In this document: positions 8,739-18,841 of the stretch, one piece after another
How positions within the stretch are numbered: position 1 is the stretch's first letter
Layout of the letters: every line of letters starts with the position of its first letter
Source of the DNA: an uncultured Gammaproteobacteria bacterium
GTDB taxonomy: Bacteria; Pseudomonadota; Gammaproteobacteria; Pseudomonadales; Azotimanducaceae
Reading direction: 5' to 3'
Length of the DNA: 51,005 nt
NCBI GenBank assembly: GCA_913045175.1
Contig: CAJWQG010000024.1
Span: forward strand, 1-51,005
Translations under genes and position numbers: made by a program
The notes under the pieces: generated by a model
Told to the model about the DNA's origin: nothing
Databases searched by the model: none
The model's input: only the letters and a program-made list of their open reading frames with translations

Positions 8739-10286
8739 CTACAGCACCTCTGATGGCTGCTGTCTCTCATCCCTTGGATTAGTCCAGGTCTTTCCGCTCG
8801 TCGCAGAAAAAGAACAACTGTCGACAAATGATGGCGTAATCGCATCCTGATGGCTTGAATTGCTTGTTAACCTGCCAATGACTCGTCCCGCTTTAATGAT
8901 CAATGGCGGGTTATCCGCCGACGAATTATTGATACTGAACTCACTGGATGAGGATCCCCACATTGACGTTGTATTCATGATACTCGTTGAAGAAGAGGTG
9001 CTACCGAAGTCACCGCTAGTGTTATAGACAGAGTCATCGCCCATGGCCGAACCCAGGTAACCGAGATAGACATTTGCCGAGCTATCGCCGAACAGCGTTG
9101 TGCCATCCAGACTATCGCAGGTTAACGGGAACCTACCGCCATTGGTTGTCAGGTCATAGCCCTCTGGGGTCATGTTACTCAGGTAACCATCGGGGGCGAA
9201 AATCAGACTCATCACACTATAGGGATAGCCGCCTGTCGTATTGGTGATTATGCGCCACTTTCCGGCACCATTACCCAGCGTCCCCAAAATGAGAGAATTG
9301 CTGCTGCCATCCTCTAATTCAGCCATCGTTGCCGTTACAACCTGAAACGGCGGCAGCGTCACGTTGACTTCATCTGACAATGCGCCATCGTCATCAAAGC
9401 CAGTAACGTCAACAACAATCGAAGAATCCGTATTATTGATGAACCGCAACTTGGCAACCTGGTTCGGATTCTCACCCGGATTCACGAAAGATAGCTGATG
9501 TCGGGTGCCCGCAAATGCCGGATACGAAGTATCGTGAAGGGGCGTCACGAATCCGGTCACTGGGCTCCGATAGTAGCCAAGTATTTTCAATGGTGAGCTT
9601 GATTCAAATCTAAGCCGCCAGTCGCCGTCATTGACACTGGACGCGCCTATGGAACCCGTTAACCCCTTGCCAGTATTACCATCTTCCAATTGACCAACCT
9701 GGAAGTGCACTGCCCCATTTCCTGACACCGAAAATGTTGCCGTCCCCGCCGATTCGTTTCCAGCGTCGGACAATCCCGACACGCTGACATCGGCCGTCGC
9801 GCTAGACAGGTTGATGATTCGCATAAACCCCTGATGCTCCGGATCATCGCCCCGGGACATAAAAGGAAGGTCATAGACTTTAGTAGCGGTCGACACGCTA
9901 TCGTCCTCTGGCGCGCCGTCGCTAATCCAATCGGTTAGCAGATCAATCTGTGATTGGGACAAAGCTGGACGGCCCTGGGGCATTACGCCACCGGAGATGG
10001 TACCGACACTGGTATCAACCTTACGTAGCAGATAACTGTTTGTCGGGTCCCCTGGTTCAATGTAGTCCAGACCGAAATTTCCGGAAGAAACATTTACTAT
10101 ATTATCGAAGGCGACTCCAGCTGAGAGGTTTGGACCAATCGACCCATTGTGACATCCAGACACAGCACAGCTCCCGTCAAAAATATCTGTTTGGATATCG
10201 TCAATATCAACGGCTTGAGCCTGGATGACGAATAGACAAAGCGCTGCCGTCAGCGTCAGTTGAATGGCTCGTTGGATTTTGTTCAC
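8739..10286 (-). CDS. Exported protein with N-terminal CxxxxCH cytochrome-like domain and beta-rich repeats
   Basis: A 515-residue protein with a signal peptide cleaved after about residue 25 (IQAQA). Residues 35-130 resemble the cytochrome c-like domains of planctomycete/gammaproteobacterial exported proteins: CAVSGCHNG (C40, C45, H46), PGDPTNSYLLRKVD, MPQGRPALSQSQIDLLTDWI. The cysteines are four residues apart rather than two, so covalent haem attachment is doubtful. Two repeat units follow, marked by ELEDGN/ELEDGS, GDWRL/GKWRI and FVNPGENPNQVAKLRFINN. The C-terminal ~110 residues are rich in Ser and Asn and contain DGTTLFGDSSANVYLG and VIGRLTSNS. GTG 10286 is the start, with GGAG eight bases upstream. 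It follows the TlpA-like gene after 57 bases, so a shared transcript is likely. The role (adhesion, surface or redox) is unknown. Confidence 0.75.
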   Translation of the reverse strand: MNKIQRAIQLTLTAALCLFVIQAQAVDIDDIQTDIFDGSCAVSGCHNGSIGPNLSAGVAFDNIVNVSSGNFGLDYIEPGDPTNSYLLRKVDTSVGTISGGVMPQGRPALSQSQIDLLTDWISDGAPEDDSVSTATKVYDLPFMSRGDDPEHQGFMRIINLSSATADVSVSGLSDAGNESAGTATFSVSGNGAVHFQVGQLEDGNTGKGLTGSIGASSVNDGDWRLRFESSSPLKILGYYRSPVTGFVTPLHDTSYPAFAGTRHQLSFVNPGENPNQVAKLRFINNTDSSIVVDVTGFDDDGALSDEVNVTLPPFQVVTATMAELEDGSSNSLILGTLGNGAGKWRIITNTTGGYPYSVMSLIFAPDGYLSNMTPEGYDLTTNGGRFPLTCDSLDGTTLFGDSSANVYLGYLGSAMGDDSVYNTSGDFGSTSSSTSIMNTTSMWGSSSSEFSINNSSADNPPLIIKAGRVIGRLTSNSSHQDAITPSFVDSCSFSATSGKTWTNPRDERQQPSEVL

Positions 10287-10343
10287 TTCAGGGTCTCCTA
10301 TGTACAGGCATTATCCAGGCTTTAGTTGTCTAGCTCTTAGTTA

Positions 10344-10871
10344 TCAAGAATGGGGCAAAGGTTCCGGCAGAGATGTATTCTTTTTGTAATTCAGCAGATC
10401 AACTACGTGACCTCGAATCTCCTCGATATCTTTCTCCTTAAGCCCAACATGAGTGTACGTAATGTTGCCGTTCTGATCGATAATAAAGCTCGTTGGCATC
10501 GCGGGTAACTCGTAGGCTTCGGCGACGCTGGCCGAGGTGTCGAGCAGTATCGGGTAGTCCACCGGATAGCGCTGCAGAAAACGTTTGGCTTTGGTGATGT
10601 CTTCGTCGATGTTGATGGCGAGCACGGTGAAGTCCTCAGTACCTAGCTCGTTGTGGAGTTCGTTGAGTAACGGCAAAGAGATACGGTATGGGGCACACCA
10701 TGATGCCCAGAAATCCAGGTAGATGACTTTGCCGCGGTAATCGCTTAATGAAATCGGCTCTGCTTTATTTGTGGTCTGCAACGAAAAGGTTGGCAGTGAG
10801 AATGTTGGGGCTGGTTCTGCCTGGGTCTGTGCGCTGAGAGCGAGTAAAGCGATTGCGATGATTCTAGGCAT
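10344..10871 (-). CDS. TlpA/ResA-like periplasmic thioredoxin-fold protein with altered active site
   Basis: A 175-residue protein with a signal peptide (cleavage after A18, QTQA) and a TlpA-like fold: DYRGKVIYLDFWASWC, FTVLAINIDED, DYPILLDTSASVAEAYELPAMPTSFIIDQNG. Family members are membrane-linked or periplasmic thiol reductases, for example for cytochrome c maturation. The active site here is WCAPY (C59, Y62), so the resolving cysteine is gone; the codon is TAC, one base from TGC. A duplicated PTFSL follows the signal peptide. It lies just upstream of the gene with the CxxxxCH domain. The protein probably cannot cycle through an intramolecular disulfide, but the lone Cys could still bind a partner or peroxide. 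Confidence 0.82.
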   Translation of the reverse strand: MPRIIAIALLALSAQTQAEPAPTFSLPTFSLQTTNKAEPISLSDYRGKVIYLDFWASWCAPYRISLPLLNELHNELGTEDFTVLAINIDEDITKAKRFLQRYPVDYPILLDTSASVAEAYELPAMPTSFIIDQNGNITYTHVGLKEKDIEEIRGHVVDLLNYKKNTSLPEPLPHS

Positions 10872-10966
10872 TCTGGATCCAAGTACTATTTTTAAGTAGA
10901 CCGGAAAATGACGTTGGGGTTTCGTTTTGCGGTGGAGATCCTTCGTGCTTTGCGTTCAGGATGTAA

Positions 10967-11018
10967 GAAGTTCTAGAAAATCCTGGCGCGGCTTATCGCG
11001 CTAGGATTTAAGAACTTC
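10967..11018 (-). terminator. Long hairpin terminator at the end of the thrS-ihfA-merR operon
   Basis: On the minus strand the outer arms GAAGTTCT / AGAACTTC enclose inner arms AATCCTAGCGCG / CGCGCCAGGATT around the loop ATAAGC. Only one mismatch and two short bulges interrupt the stem. TTTT follows the inner stem. The hairpin contains the merR stop codon (11003-11001), so it starts inside the gene. Its position between the translation operon and the tlpA-like gene fits an intrinsic terminator. Confidence 0.7.
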
Positions 11019-11357
11019 TAACACGTCTTCCAGCTCAACGATCATCTGATGAATAAGCTGTTTATATTGCGTGCTGTCCTCTTTCTGATCTTCGCCGGAG
11101 AGACGTTGACGGGCACCACCAATGGTAAAACCCTGATCATAAAGGAGCGACCGGATCTGTCGAATCATCAACACATCCTGGCGTTGGTAGTAACGACGAT
11201 TGCCACGTCGTTTCACCGGTTTTAGCTGCGGAAATTCCTGCTCCCAGTAACGGAGCACGTGAGGCTTAACCGCACACAAGCCACTAACCTCACCGATGGT
11301 GAAGTAACGCTTGCCCGGTATTGGGAGTAACTCTGCGTTATTGTCTGGGTCCAGCAT
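11001..11357 (-). CDS. MerR family transcriptional regulator downstream of ihfA
   Basis: A 118-residue DNA-binding protein. The MerR winged helix-turn-helix is complete: [20 protein letters not shown] (residues 18-37), [20 protein letters not shown] and [21 protein letters not shown] short helical tail follows (ILVELEDVL-like). There are no cysteines at the tail for metal sensing. Genes of this type follow ihfA in many gammaproteobacteria and have no clear assigned function. Its start lies inside ihfA (20-base overlap), so it is translated from the same message. It ends within the operon terminator hairpin. Confidence 0.88.
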   Translation of the reverse strand: MLDPDNNAELLPIPGKRYFTIGEVSGLCAVKPHVLRYWEQEFPQLKPVKRRGNRRYYQRQDVLMIRQIRSLLYDQGFTIGGARQRLSGEDQKEDSTQYKQLIHQMIVELEDVLEVLKS

Positions 11358-11640
11358 ATGCCTCTACTCTGGCCTTTAACTTCTGGCCGGGCCTAAATGT
11401 CACGACACGTCGCGCGGTAATCGGTATTTCCTCACCCGTTTTCGGGTTGCGACCTGGTCGTTCACTCTTATCTCTTAAATCGAAGTTGCCGAAGCCGGAT
11501 AACTTTACCTGCTCATTACGCTCGAGCGACGCTCGAACTTCTTCAAAAAACAATTCAACAACTTCTTTGGCTTCCCGTTTATTCAAGCCGAGTTCATCGA
11601 ATAGCTTTTCTGCCATTTCAGCCTTGGTCAACGCTGCCAT
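11338..11640 (-). CDS. ihfA: Integration host factor subunit alpha
   Basis: IHF-alpha forms a heterodimer with IhfB, binds specific AT-rich sites and bends DNA sharply. It is 100 residues long, the usual size. It starts [20 protein letters not shown] and carries the DNA-binding arm with [12 protein letters not shown] (residues 64-75), where Pro66 is the intercalating proline. The order pheS-pheT-ihfA is conserved in gammaproteobacteria; only two bases separate it from pheT. The partner ihfB is in the same window at 23696-24016. Confidence 0.97.
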   Translation of the reverse strand: MAALTKAEMAEKLFDELGLNKREAKEVVELFFEEVRASLERNEQVKLSGFGNFDLRDKSERPGRNPKTGEEIPITARRVVTFRPGQKLKARVEAYAGPRQ

Positions 11641-11642
11641 GA

Positions 11643-14054
11643 TCAGTTCCTTAAACTGGCTCCAAAGTCCGCTTCCAGGGAAGCGACAATCTTTTCGATT
11701 GAATCGTTTATTTCCTCATCTGTAAGAGTGCGGGAAGCGTGCTGGAAGGTCAAGCCCAAAGCGAGACTTTTTCTATTAGGATCAATACCTTTGCCCTGAT
11801 AAACATCAAACAACTTTAGGTTCGTTAAGGTGTCAATTTCGGCTGAATCGACGCATTTACGCAGGCTTGCAGCCGTTATGGCGCGATCTACGATGATCGC
11901 TATATCCCGCCTGACTTCTGGAAACCTGGACAATAAGGCCGATTCTGGCACGATTTTAGTGGTCAAAAGGTCTATTTTGAGCTCAAAAAGGTAGATTTGC
12001 GCTCGAATATCGAGCGATTTCTGGACTCTTGGGTCTAATAAACCCACATATCCTACAAGTTCTCCGTCTCTGGTTATTTCAGCTGACTGACCTAGTTGCA
12101 ACGCAGGATGCGAGGCCGCATTGAATTCAAACTGAGCCGAAGTCAGGGCCAATAAGCCCTCTAAATCTCCTTTAATATCATAAAAATCAATAGGTTGTGG
12201 GTCATTTGCCCAATTCTCGGAATGCCTGGTGCCACAGGCAACCCCAGCAATCATTTTCTCCTGATTAATGTTGTCCAGAGAGAGGTCCGACACGTTTGAG
12301 GGTGCGGTGAAACGCAAGCCGACTTCAAACAAGCGAACCCGGTCTTGCTGACGGTTTATGTTATAAATCAAAGATTTAAGCAACCCGGACCACAGTGTCG
12401 TGCGCATCACCGACATATCCGGTGATAGTGGATTAGCAAGGCTAATGGGCACATTCTGAGGATCCAGCAGCGCTTCAACGTTAGGGTCAACGAAACTGTA
12501 AGAAATCGACTCCTGATAGCCTCTATCAACCAATTGCTCGCGGATTCGAGACAGGGACAGGTCACTTTCCAGCAGTTTAGGCATGGCCAATGGGGCTACT
12601 GGCGTGCGAACTGGAAGCGTGTTGTAGCCGTAGACACGGCTGATTTCTTCAATTAAATCGGCCTCGATCGCGATGTCGAAGCGATGGGAAGGCGCTCTCA
12701 CCAGCCAGTTAGTCTCTTTTTCACCACCCGTTTCGACAGTTGTCTTCTCAAAAGGAAAGCCCAGCCGACTCAGCATGCCATCAACCGTCGAATCGTGGAT
12801 TGCGACACCCAATAGCCGTTCGATTCGATGGGCGCGCAAGGTAACCTGCTCCACCTTTGGTAGAAATTCTTCCTCGATAGTGTCCACAACCGGGCCAGCT
12901 TCGCCGCCAGCAATGGCAACTAACAATTCCGTCGCGCGTTCCATGGCAGCCACCTGACCCTGCCAATCGATGCCTCGCTCAAATCGATGCGCCGCGTCGG
13001 TATTCATACCGTAGGATCGTGCTCGCCCGGCAATCGCCGTAGGTGCAAACCAGGCGCTCTCCAGAAAAATATCTTTAGTCTCGGCAGTCACTGAGGTAGT
13101 TAGCCCACCCATCACACCGCCCATACCAATAGGACCTGAGCCATCAGTGATAAGTAACGTGTCATCGTGCAGCGTAATTTCCTGGCCATCCAACAAGGTG
13201 ATGAGTTCACCCGCAGCGGATTGCCTGACGACGATTTTGTCCGTAAGGCGCTGCAGGTCGTACGCATGCATCGGTTGATTGAGTTCCAGCATCACGTAGT
13301 TGGTCACATCAACAATCGGGTCGATACTACGTATATCGCAGCGTCGGAGTTTCTCCTGCATCCATAACGGCGTGGGTGCATGAAGATCAATATTCCGAAC
13401 CACGCGACCAACGAAACGAGGACACGTCGCTGGGTTACCCAGTTCTACAGGAAAGGTGTCATCAATTGTGGGTTCGACCGGCGTAATCTCTGGATAGGAA
13501 ACATCCAGCTCATTAATGAGTCCTGTTTCTCGGGCAAGTCCTGTCAGACCCAGGCAATCACTTCGATTTGGCGTAAGGTCCAAATCGATGATTGAGTCGT
13601 CCAGTTGCAGATAGTCGCGAACGTTTTCGCCAACTGGCGCGTCAGCAGGTAACTCCATCAGGCCTTCGTGGTTCTCACTGATGCCAAGTTCACGTTCGGA
13701 ACACAGCATGCCAAAGGACTGTACGCCGCGAAGCTTGGCTTTCTTTATTTTGTCATCGCCCAGTTTTGCACCGACCAATGCGAAGGGTATTTTGATACCA
13801 GCTCGCGCATTAGGCGCACCACATACCACCTGCAGTTCTTCTTCGCCGCTGCTGACCGTACACACCACCAGCTTCTCTGCGTTAGGGTGAGTATCAACAT
13901 TGAGTATCTCGCCCACGACGACTTTGCTGAACTCGGATGCGACGGGTTCGAAGCCATCGACTTCGAGGCCGGCCATGGTTAGTTGTTCTACTAGCTCCTC
14001 GGTTGATAGTTGGGGATCAACATACTCTCGGAGCCACCTCTCACTGAATTTCAT
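11643..14054 (-). CDS. pheT: Phenylalanine-tRNA ligase beta subunit
   Basis: The 803-residue beta subunit of the alpha2-beta2 enzyme that charges tRNA-Phe. Domains in order: the tRNA-binding OB fold at residues 40-150 ([20 protein letters not shown]), the B3/B4 editing region ([29 protein letters not shown]), the B5 domain ([13 protein letters not shown]), the catalytic-like core ([19 protein letters not shown]) and the C-terminal anticodon-binding fold ([13 protein letters not shown] ... [16 protein letters not shown]). Length matches E. coli PheT (795). It starts seven bases after pheS. Confidence 0.98.
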   Translation of the reverse strand: MKFSERWLREYVDPQLSTEELVEQLTMAGLEVDGFEPVASEFSKVVVGEILNVDTHPNAEKLVVCTVSSGEEELQVVCGAPNARAGIKIPFALVGAKLGDDKIKKAKLRGVQSFGMLCSERELGISENHEGLMELPADAPVGENVRDYLQLDDSIIDLDLTPNRSDCLGLTGLARETGLINELDVSYPEITPVEPTIDDTFPVELGNPATCPRFVGRVVRNIDLHAPTPLWMQEKLRRCDIRSIDPIVDVTNYVMLELNQPMHAYDLQRLTDKIVVRQSAAGELITLLDGQEITLHDDTLLITDGSGPIGMGGVMGGLTTSVTAETKDIFLESAWFAPTAIAGRARSYGMNTDAAHRFERGIDWQGQVAAMERATELLVAIAGGEAGPVVDTIEEEFLPKVEQVTLRAHRIERLLGVAIHDSTVDGMLSRLGFPFEKTTVETGGEKETNWLVRAPSHRFDIAIEADLIEEISRVYGYNTLPVRTPVAPLAMPKLLESDLSLSRIREQLVDRGYQESISYSFVDPNVEALLDPQNVPISLANPLSPDMSVMRTTLWSGLLKSLIYNINRQQDRVRLFEVGLRFTAPSNVSDLSLDNINQEKMIAGVACGTRHSENWANDPQPIDFYDIKGDLEGLLALTSAQFEFNAASHPALQLGQSAEITRDGELVGYVGLLDPRVQKSLDIRAQIYLFELKIDLLTTKIVPESALLSRFPEVRRDIAIIVDRAITAASLRKCVDSAEIDTLTNLKLFDVYQGKGIDPNRKSLALGLTFQHASRTLTDEEINDSIEKIVASLEADFGASLRN

Positions 14055-14060
14055 AATCTT

Positions 14061-15092
<1,032 letters not shown>

Positions 15093-15142
15093 TTATTCGT
15101 TATTGAATGGGACTGCCAAACTGAGGAGCCGAGCCAGGAATG

Positions 15143-15502
15143 TCAGGCAGCTATAGCTTCCTTGGCTTTTTCGGCTAACGCTGCAAAAGCTTCCTTTTCA
15201 TGAACTGCCAGATCAGCCAGGACGCGGCGATCGATCTCGATGTTCTGTTGCTTGAGACCGTTAATCATTCTGCTATAGGAGATACCATGCTCCCGTGCTG
15301 CAGCATTGATTCGCTGAATCCACAGCCCACGGAACATACGCTTGCGAACTTTGCGATCGCGATAGGCATACTGACCCGCTTTGGTTACGGCCTGCTTGGC
15401 AACGCGATAAACGCGACTGCGAGCGCCGTAATATCCTTTGGCCTGCTTCAGGACTTTCTTGTGTCGTCGGTGGGCGGTTACGCCCCGCTTTACTCTTGGC
15501 AT
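15143..15502 (-). CDS. rplT: 50S ribosomal protein L20
   Basis: A 119-residue, strongly basic protein starting [20 protein letters not shown], the typical L20 N-terminal extension that reaches into 23S rRNA. The globular part follows ([21 protein letters not shown]). L20 is needed for early assembly of the large subunit and in E. coli also represses rpmI-rplT translation. It lies 15 bases after rpmI. Confidence 0.98.
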   Translation of the reverse strand: MPRVKRGVTAHRRHKKVLKQAKGYYGARSRVYRVAKQAVTKAGQYAYRDRKVRKRMFRGLWIQRINAAAREHGISYSRMINGLKQQNIEIDRRVLADLAVHEKEAFAALAEKAKEAIAA

Positions 15503-15517
15503 TTTCTTCTCCTGACC

Positions 15518-15709
15518 TTAATCGCCTAACAAGCGACGTATTAACGACACGTCGTTCTTGGCGACATCCTGCATACCGCGAAGCTGACGCTTTCGCTTGG
15601 TACTCTTTTTCGTCAGGATATGAGCTCTGTGTGACTGGCGGTGCTTATAGCCTTTCGCAGTTCTCTTAAACCGCTTGGCCGCACCACTACTGGTTTTCAT
15701 TTTCGGCAT
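15518..15709 (-). CDS. rpmI: 50S ribosomal protein L35
   Basis: A 63-residue basic protein, [20 protein letters not shown] at the start and [11 protein letters not shown] in the middle, which is the L35 signature. A GGAG seven bases before the ATG marks the ribosome binding site. It lies between infC and rplT as in most bacteria. Confidence 0.98.
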   Translation of the reverse strand: MPKMKTSSGAAKRFKRTAKGYKHRQSHRAHILTKKSTKRKRQLRGMQDVAKNDVSLIRRLLGD

Positions 15710-15751
15710 TTCAAACTCCGCATTGTAAGTTTTTAAACGTGATAGTTATCT

Positions 15752-15769
15752 ACGACACCGTGATGTCGT
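15752..15769 (-). promoter_or_regulatory. Hairpin in the infC-rpmI gap, possible L20 operator element
   Basis: A perfect six-base inverted repeat (ACGACA / TGTCGT) with a six-base loop lies 43 bases before the rpmI start. In E. coli and Bacillus, L20 represses this operon by binding RNA in the same gap. Position is the only support; I did not identify the two-site L20 fold. Confidence 0.3.
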
Positions 15770-15795
15770 TTATTCATCACTGTGTGGTTAACGGG

Positions 15796-16338
15796 TCAGG
15801 CGGTTGCCTGTTTACCCTTCTTCTTACTATTAGGGGCTAGCACCATGGTCAGTTGGCGGCCTTCCATCTTTGGATGCACCTCCACTGTTCCTATTTCCGC
15901 GAGATCAACTTCGATCCGTTTCAATAGTTCCATCCCTAGTTCCTGGTGGGTCATTTCACGACCTCTAAAACGTAAGGTCACCTTGGCCTTATCCCCATCA
16001 TTAAGGAAACGTGTCAGGTTGCGTAGTTTGACCTGATAATCTCCTTCTTCCGTCCCTGGGCGAAACTTCATTTCTTTAACTTGCATGCGTCTCTGTTTCT
16101 TCTTTGACGCTGCCTTGTCTTTTTTTGCCTCGAATAACTGCTTGCCGTAATCCAGAATTTTGCAGACTATCGGGTCCGCATCGGGGGCTATTTCGACCAG
16201 GTCTAACCTGGCATCCTCCGCTGCTTCTCGTGCTTGGGCGATAGGCACAATGCCTACTTGTGCGCCGTCCGCCGCGATCAATCTCACTGTTTCGGCTTCA
16301 ATCTCCTCGTTTATCCGAGATCTTTTTGAATCTTTAAT
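15796..16338 (-). CDS. infC: Translation initiation factor IF-3 (ATT start)
   Basis: IF-3 binds the 30S subunit and checks the start codon. The C-terminal half carries [20 protein letters not shown] and the N-terminal half shows [20 protein letters not shown]. No ATG starts the frame. The best start is ATT at 16338, seven bases after AAGGAG, reading [13 protein letters not shown] before the GTG at 16287. This gives 180 residues, the same length as E. coli IF-3, and includes the conserved RINEEI segment that a GTG start would remove. An AUU start is a known trait of infC and underlies its autoregulation: IF-3 rejects its own start codon when abundant. Confidence 0.95.
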   Translation of the reverse strand: MKDSKRSRINEEIEAETVRLIAADGAQVGIVPIAQAREAAEDARLDLVEIAPDADPIVCKILDYGKQLFEAKKDKAASKKKQRRMQVKEMKFRPGTEEGDYQVKLRNLTRFLNDGDKAKVTLRFRGREMTHQELGMELLKRIEVDLAEIGTVEVHPKMEGRQLTMVLAPNSKKKGKQATA

Positions 16339-16432
16339 ACACTTGCTCCTTCGGTACTTTTTTCTTGCTTTGGTACTTTTTTAATCCCACACCACGCTTC
16401 TAGCGAGATGCAGGGAGCGGATTATAGCAAAC

Positions 16433-18349
16433 TCAGGCCGTTCGTCCCTTTTTTTCTACCTCTGTTTGCAATAACGCTGAAAAGTCGTCAATTGACATGG
16501 ATCCAAGGTCATCGCCATTTCGTGCACGCACCGCCACCTGGCCGTTTTCAACCTCGCGATCACCCACCACGAGCAGGTAAGGTACCTTCTGAATGGTGTG
16601 TTCACGAATCTTGAATCCAATCTTCTCATTTCTAAGATCAGTTTCGACACGAAAACCTTTTTTAATCAACGAGTTACCAACTTCATTCGTATAGTCTGAC
16701 TGGCTATCGGTGATGTTAAGTACTACTGCCTGAACCGGTGCCAACCAGGGGGGTAACTCTCCGGCATAGTTCTCAATCAGAATACCGATAAACCGCTCGA
16801 ATGACCCCAGCATCGCCCGATGCAGCATCACAGGCGTTTGCCTGGTGCCGTCTTCAGCAACATATTGTGCATCCAGCCGTCCCGGCATAGAAAAATCGAC
16901 CTGAATCGTGCCGCATTGCCATACCCGACCAAGGCAGTCTTTGAGTGAAAACTCGATCTTGGGACCGTAAAAAGCGCCCTCTCCCGGCAATATGTCGAAA
17001 TCCAGTTCCTTGGCATTCATGGCATCTTCCAACGCTTTTTCTGCCCGGTCCCAATCTTCGTCGGCGCCAACGCGATTCTCTGGCCGCGTCGACAGCTTGA
17101 TGATGATCTCGTCGAAACCAAAGTCGTGATATACATCTGTGATGATATCGATAAAGTTAATCACCTCTTCCTGGATCTTCTCTTCGCTGCAAAAGATATG
17201 CGCGTCGTCCTGAACGAAAGCGCGAACTCGCATGGTGCCCTGCAAGGTTCCTGAGGGCTCATCCCGGTGACAGGAGCCAAACTCCGCAAGCCTGATCGGC
17301 AAATCGCGATAGCTCTTCAGACCCTGATTGAATACCTGTACATGACACGGACAGTTCATCGGCTTGATCGCGAACACCCGATTGTCGGCATGAACGGAAA
17401 ACATGTCGTCACCGAACTTATCGGCGTGGCCGGATTTTTCCCATAGCGACATATCAACGACCTGGGGCGTCTTGATTTCCAGGTATCCATTAGCCTGCTG
17501 TACGCCACGGATGTATTGTTCAATGATCTGCCAGATGGCCCACCCCTTGGGGTGCCAGAACACCATACCCGGCGATTCTTCCTGGGTGTGAAACAAATCA
17601 AACTTTTTACCGAGCTTACGATGATCTCGCTTCTCTGCTTCTGCGAGCCGATTGATATATTGCTTCAGCGATTTTTTGTCAGGCCAGGCAGTACCATAGA
17701 TACGCTGCAGCATTTCATTGCGTGAATCGCCACGCCAATAGGCACCGGCAACCTTGGTCAGCTTAAAGGCCTGTAACTTACCGGTATTCGGAATGTGAGG
17801 GCCACGACACAGATCAACGAAATCACCCTGCTGGTAAAAAGACAGGTCCTGCTCATTCGGAATGTCTTCAATAATCTGAACCTTATAATCCTCACCCTTC
17901 TGTTTAAAAAGCTCGATCGCTTCATCCCGGGACATGAGTGAACGCTCCACGGTCAGATTCTCACGCGACAGGTCGGTCATGCGCTTTTCGATACTTTCCA
18001 GATCTTCTGGCGTGAACGGACGCTCATAGGCAAAGTCGTAGTAAAAACCATCCTCCACCGTTGGACCGATAGTGACCTGCGCTGTCGGAAAGAGTTGCTG
18101 GACTGCCTGCGCCATTAGGTGCGCACAGGAGTGGCGTAATACCTCAACCCCATCGTCGTCCTTTGCGGTAATGATCGACAGATCACTATCGTTTTCAATG
18201 GTATGCGATGTATCCACCAGCACGTCGTCAACGCGACCTGCTAATGCGGCCTTGGCAAGGCCAGGGCCGATGGATTCAGCGACTTGGTGTAGGGATACGG
18301 GGGAATCGAATTGTTTCTGACTTCCGTCAGGAAGGGTGATTGTTGGCAT
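16433..18349 (-). CDS. thrS: Threonine-tRNA ligase
   Basis: A 638-residue class II synthetase. It has the N-terminal TGS domain ([14 protein letters not shown]), the editing domain with [16 protein letters not shown] and the zinc-binding catalytic core ([21 protein letters not shown]; motif 2 [20 protein letters not shown]). The C-terminal anticodon domain ends VEKKGRTA. Start at ATG 18349 is preferred because it begins at the family N-terminus and follows GAGGA by six bases; an in-frame upstream start at 18391 would add 14 unrelated residues. It is the first gene of the operon leading to ihfA. The 300-base region in front is full of palindromes (see 18395-18650). Confidence 0.97.
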   Translation of the reverse strand: MPTITLPDGSQKQFDSPVSLHQVAESIGPGLAKAALAGRVDDVLVDTSHTIENDSDLSIITAKDDDGVEVLRHSCAHLMAQAVQQLFPTAQVTIGPTVEDGFYYDFAYERPFTPEDLESIEKRMTDLSRENLTVERSLMSRDEAIELFKQKGEDYKVQIIEDIPNEQDLSFYQQGDFVDLCRGPHIPNTGKLQAFKLTKVAGAYWRGDSRNEMLQRIYGTAWPDKKSLKQYINRLAEAEKRDHRKLGKKFDLFHTQEESPGMVFWHPKGWAIWQIIEQYIRGVQQANGYLEIKTPQVVDMSLWEKSGHADKFGDDMFSVHADNRVFAIKPMNCPCHVQVFNQGLKSYRDLPIRLAEFGSCHRDEPSGTLQGTMRVRAFVQDDAHIFCSEEKIQEEVINFIDIITDVYHDFGFDEIIIKLSTRPENRVGADEDWDRAEKALEDAMNAKELDFDILPGEGAFYGPKIEFSLKDCLGRVWQCGTIQVDFSMPGRLDAQYVAEDGTRQTPVMLHRAMLGSFERFIGILIENYAGELPPWLAPVQAVVLNITDSQSDYTNEVGNSLIKKGFRVETDLRNEKIGFKIREHTIQKVPYLLVVGDREVENGQVAVRARNGDDLGSMSIDDFSALLQTEVEKKGRTA

Positions 18350-18394
18350 AATGTCCTCGTTTTCAGTGGTGACCCGTACCAAGGGCCACATGTA

Positions 18395-18650
18395 CTTCGC
18401 GACTTGCGCTTACGCGCAAACGCGAAGGCCGGTAAGCATTTGCCATAGGCAAATGCTGAGAGGCGAGCTGTTCAGTTAACTGGTGATGGTGAACTCGCCT
18501 CGTAGTTCGCATCATTTGGTTTGTGAATGGACGGAGTGTAGGTTTTCTCTGGTTTGGCTCTCAGTGATTCTTCGAGAGCTCGGCCTCTCAATGAATACTT
18601 CGTATTCATCTGCCGGGCCTTCATGTTCGCGCAAAGCGCGAGCCATGAAG
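18395..18650. repeat. Cluster of palindromes between tRNA-Val and thrS
   Basis: No gene is visible between 18350 and 18651. Instead several inverted repeats follow each other: 18395-18427 (CTTCGCG / CGCGAAG around TTGCGC / GCGCAA), 18435-18457 (AGCATTTGCC-ata-GGCAAATGCT, perfect), 18460-18501 (GAGGCGAG / CTCGCCTC with GTTCA / TGAAC inside), 18591-18609 (ATGAATAC-ttc-GTATTCAT, perfect) and 18619-18650 (CTTCATG / CATGAAG around TCGCGC-aaa-GCGCGA). They would fold as hairpins in a transcript running from tRNA-Val into thrS. They may act in processing, attenuation or ThrRS control, or be a genome-specific palindrome family. Confidence 0.75.
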
Positions 18651-18651
18651 T

Positions 18652-18728
18652 TGGTAGGAACGCTCGGAATTGAACCGAGGACCTCCGCCTTGTCGAGGCG
18701 GCGCTCTAACCAGCTGAGCTACGCTCCT
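18652..18728 (-). tRNA. tRNA-Val (anticodon GAC), with C at position 33
   Basis: A 77-base cloverleaf with encoded CCA. The acceptor arms are AGGAGCG / CGTTCCT. The D arm is GCTC...GAGC, the anticodon stem CCGCC / GGCGG and the T arm CTCGG-TTCAATT-CCGAG. The loop is TCGACAA, giving anticodon GAC. Position 33 is C, not the near-universal U. All stems pair well, so the gene looks functional apart from this base. Confidence 0.93.
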
Positions 18729-18841
18729 ACTACCTTGCTCGTCCTATTCTCTACACCTGACCATGTCGTTCACACAATGAACGGGTAACAGCCGGGCGCA
18801 GGGCGCGTAGTTTAGCCAAAAAAGTATTGTTCGCCAATGTC

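Noticed and set aside
8739-10286. CxxxxCH motif as a genuine haem c site
   Set aside because: Standard attachment needs CxxCH; the four-residue spacing makes a disulfide more likely. Kept as cytochrome-like only.
18483-18788. A 101-codon frame reading through tRNA-Val
   Set aside because: Translates the tRNA antisense (a well-known false gene) and the palindromes.
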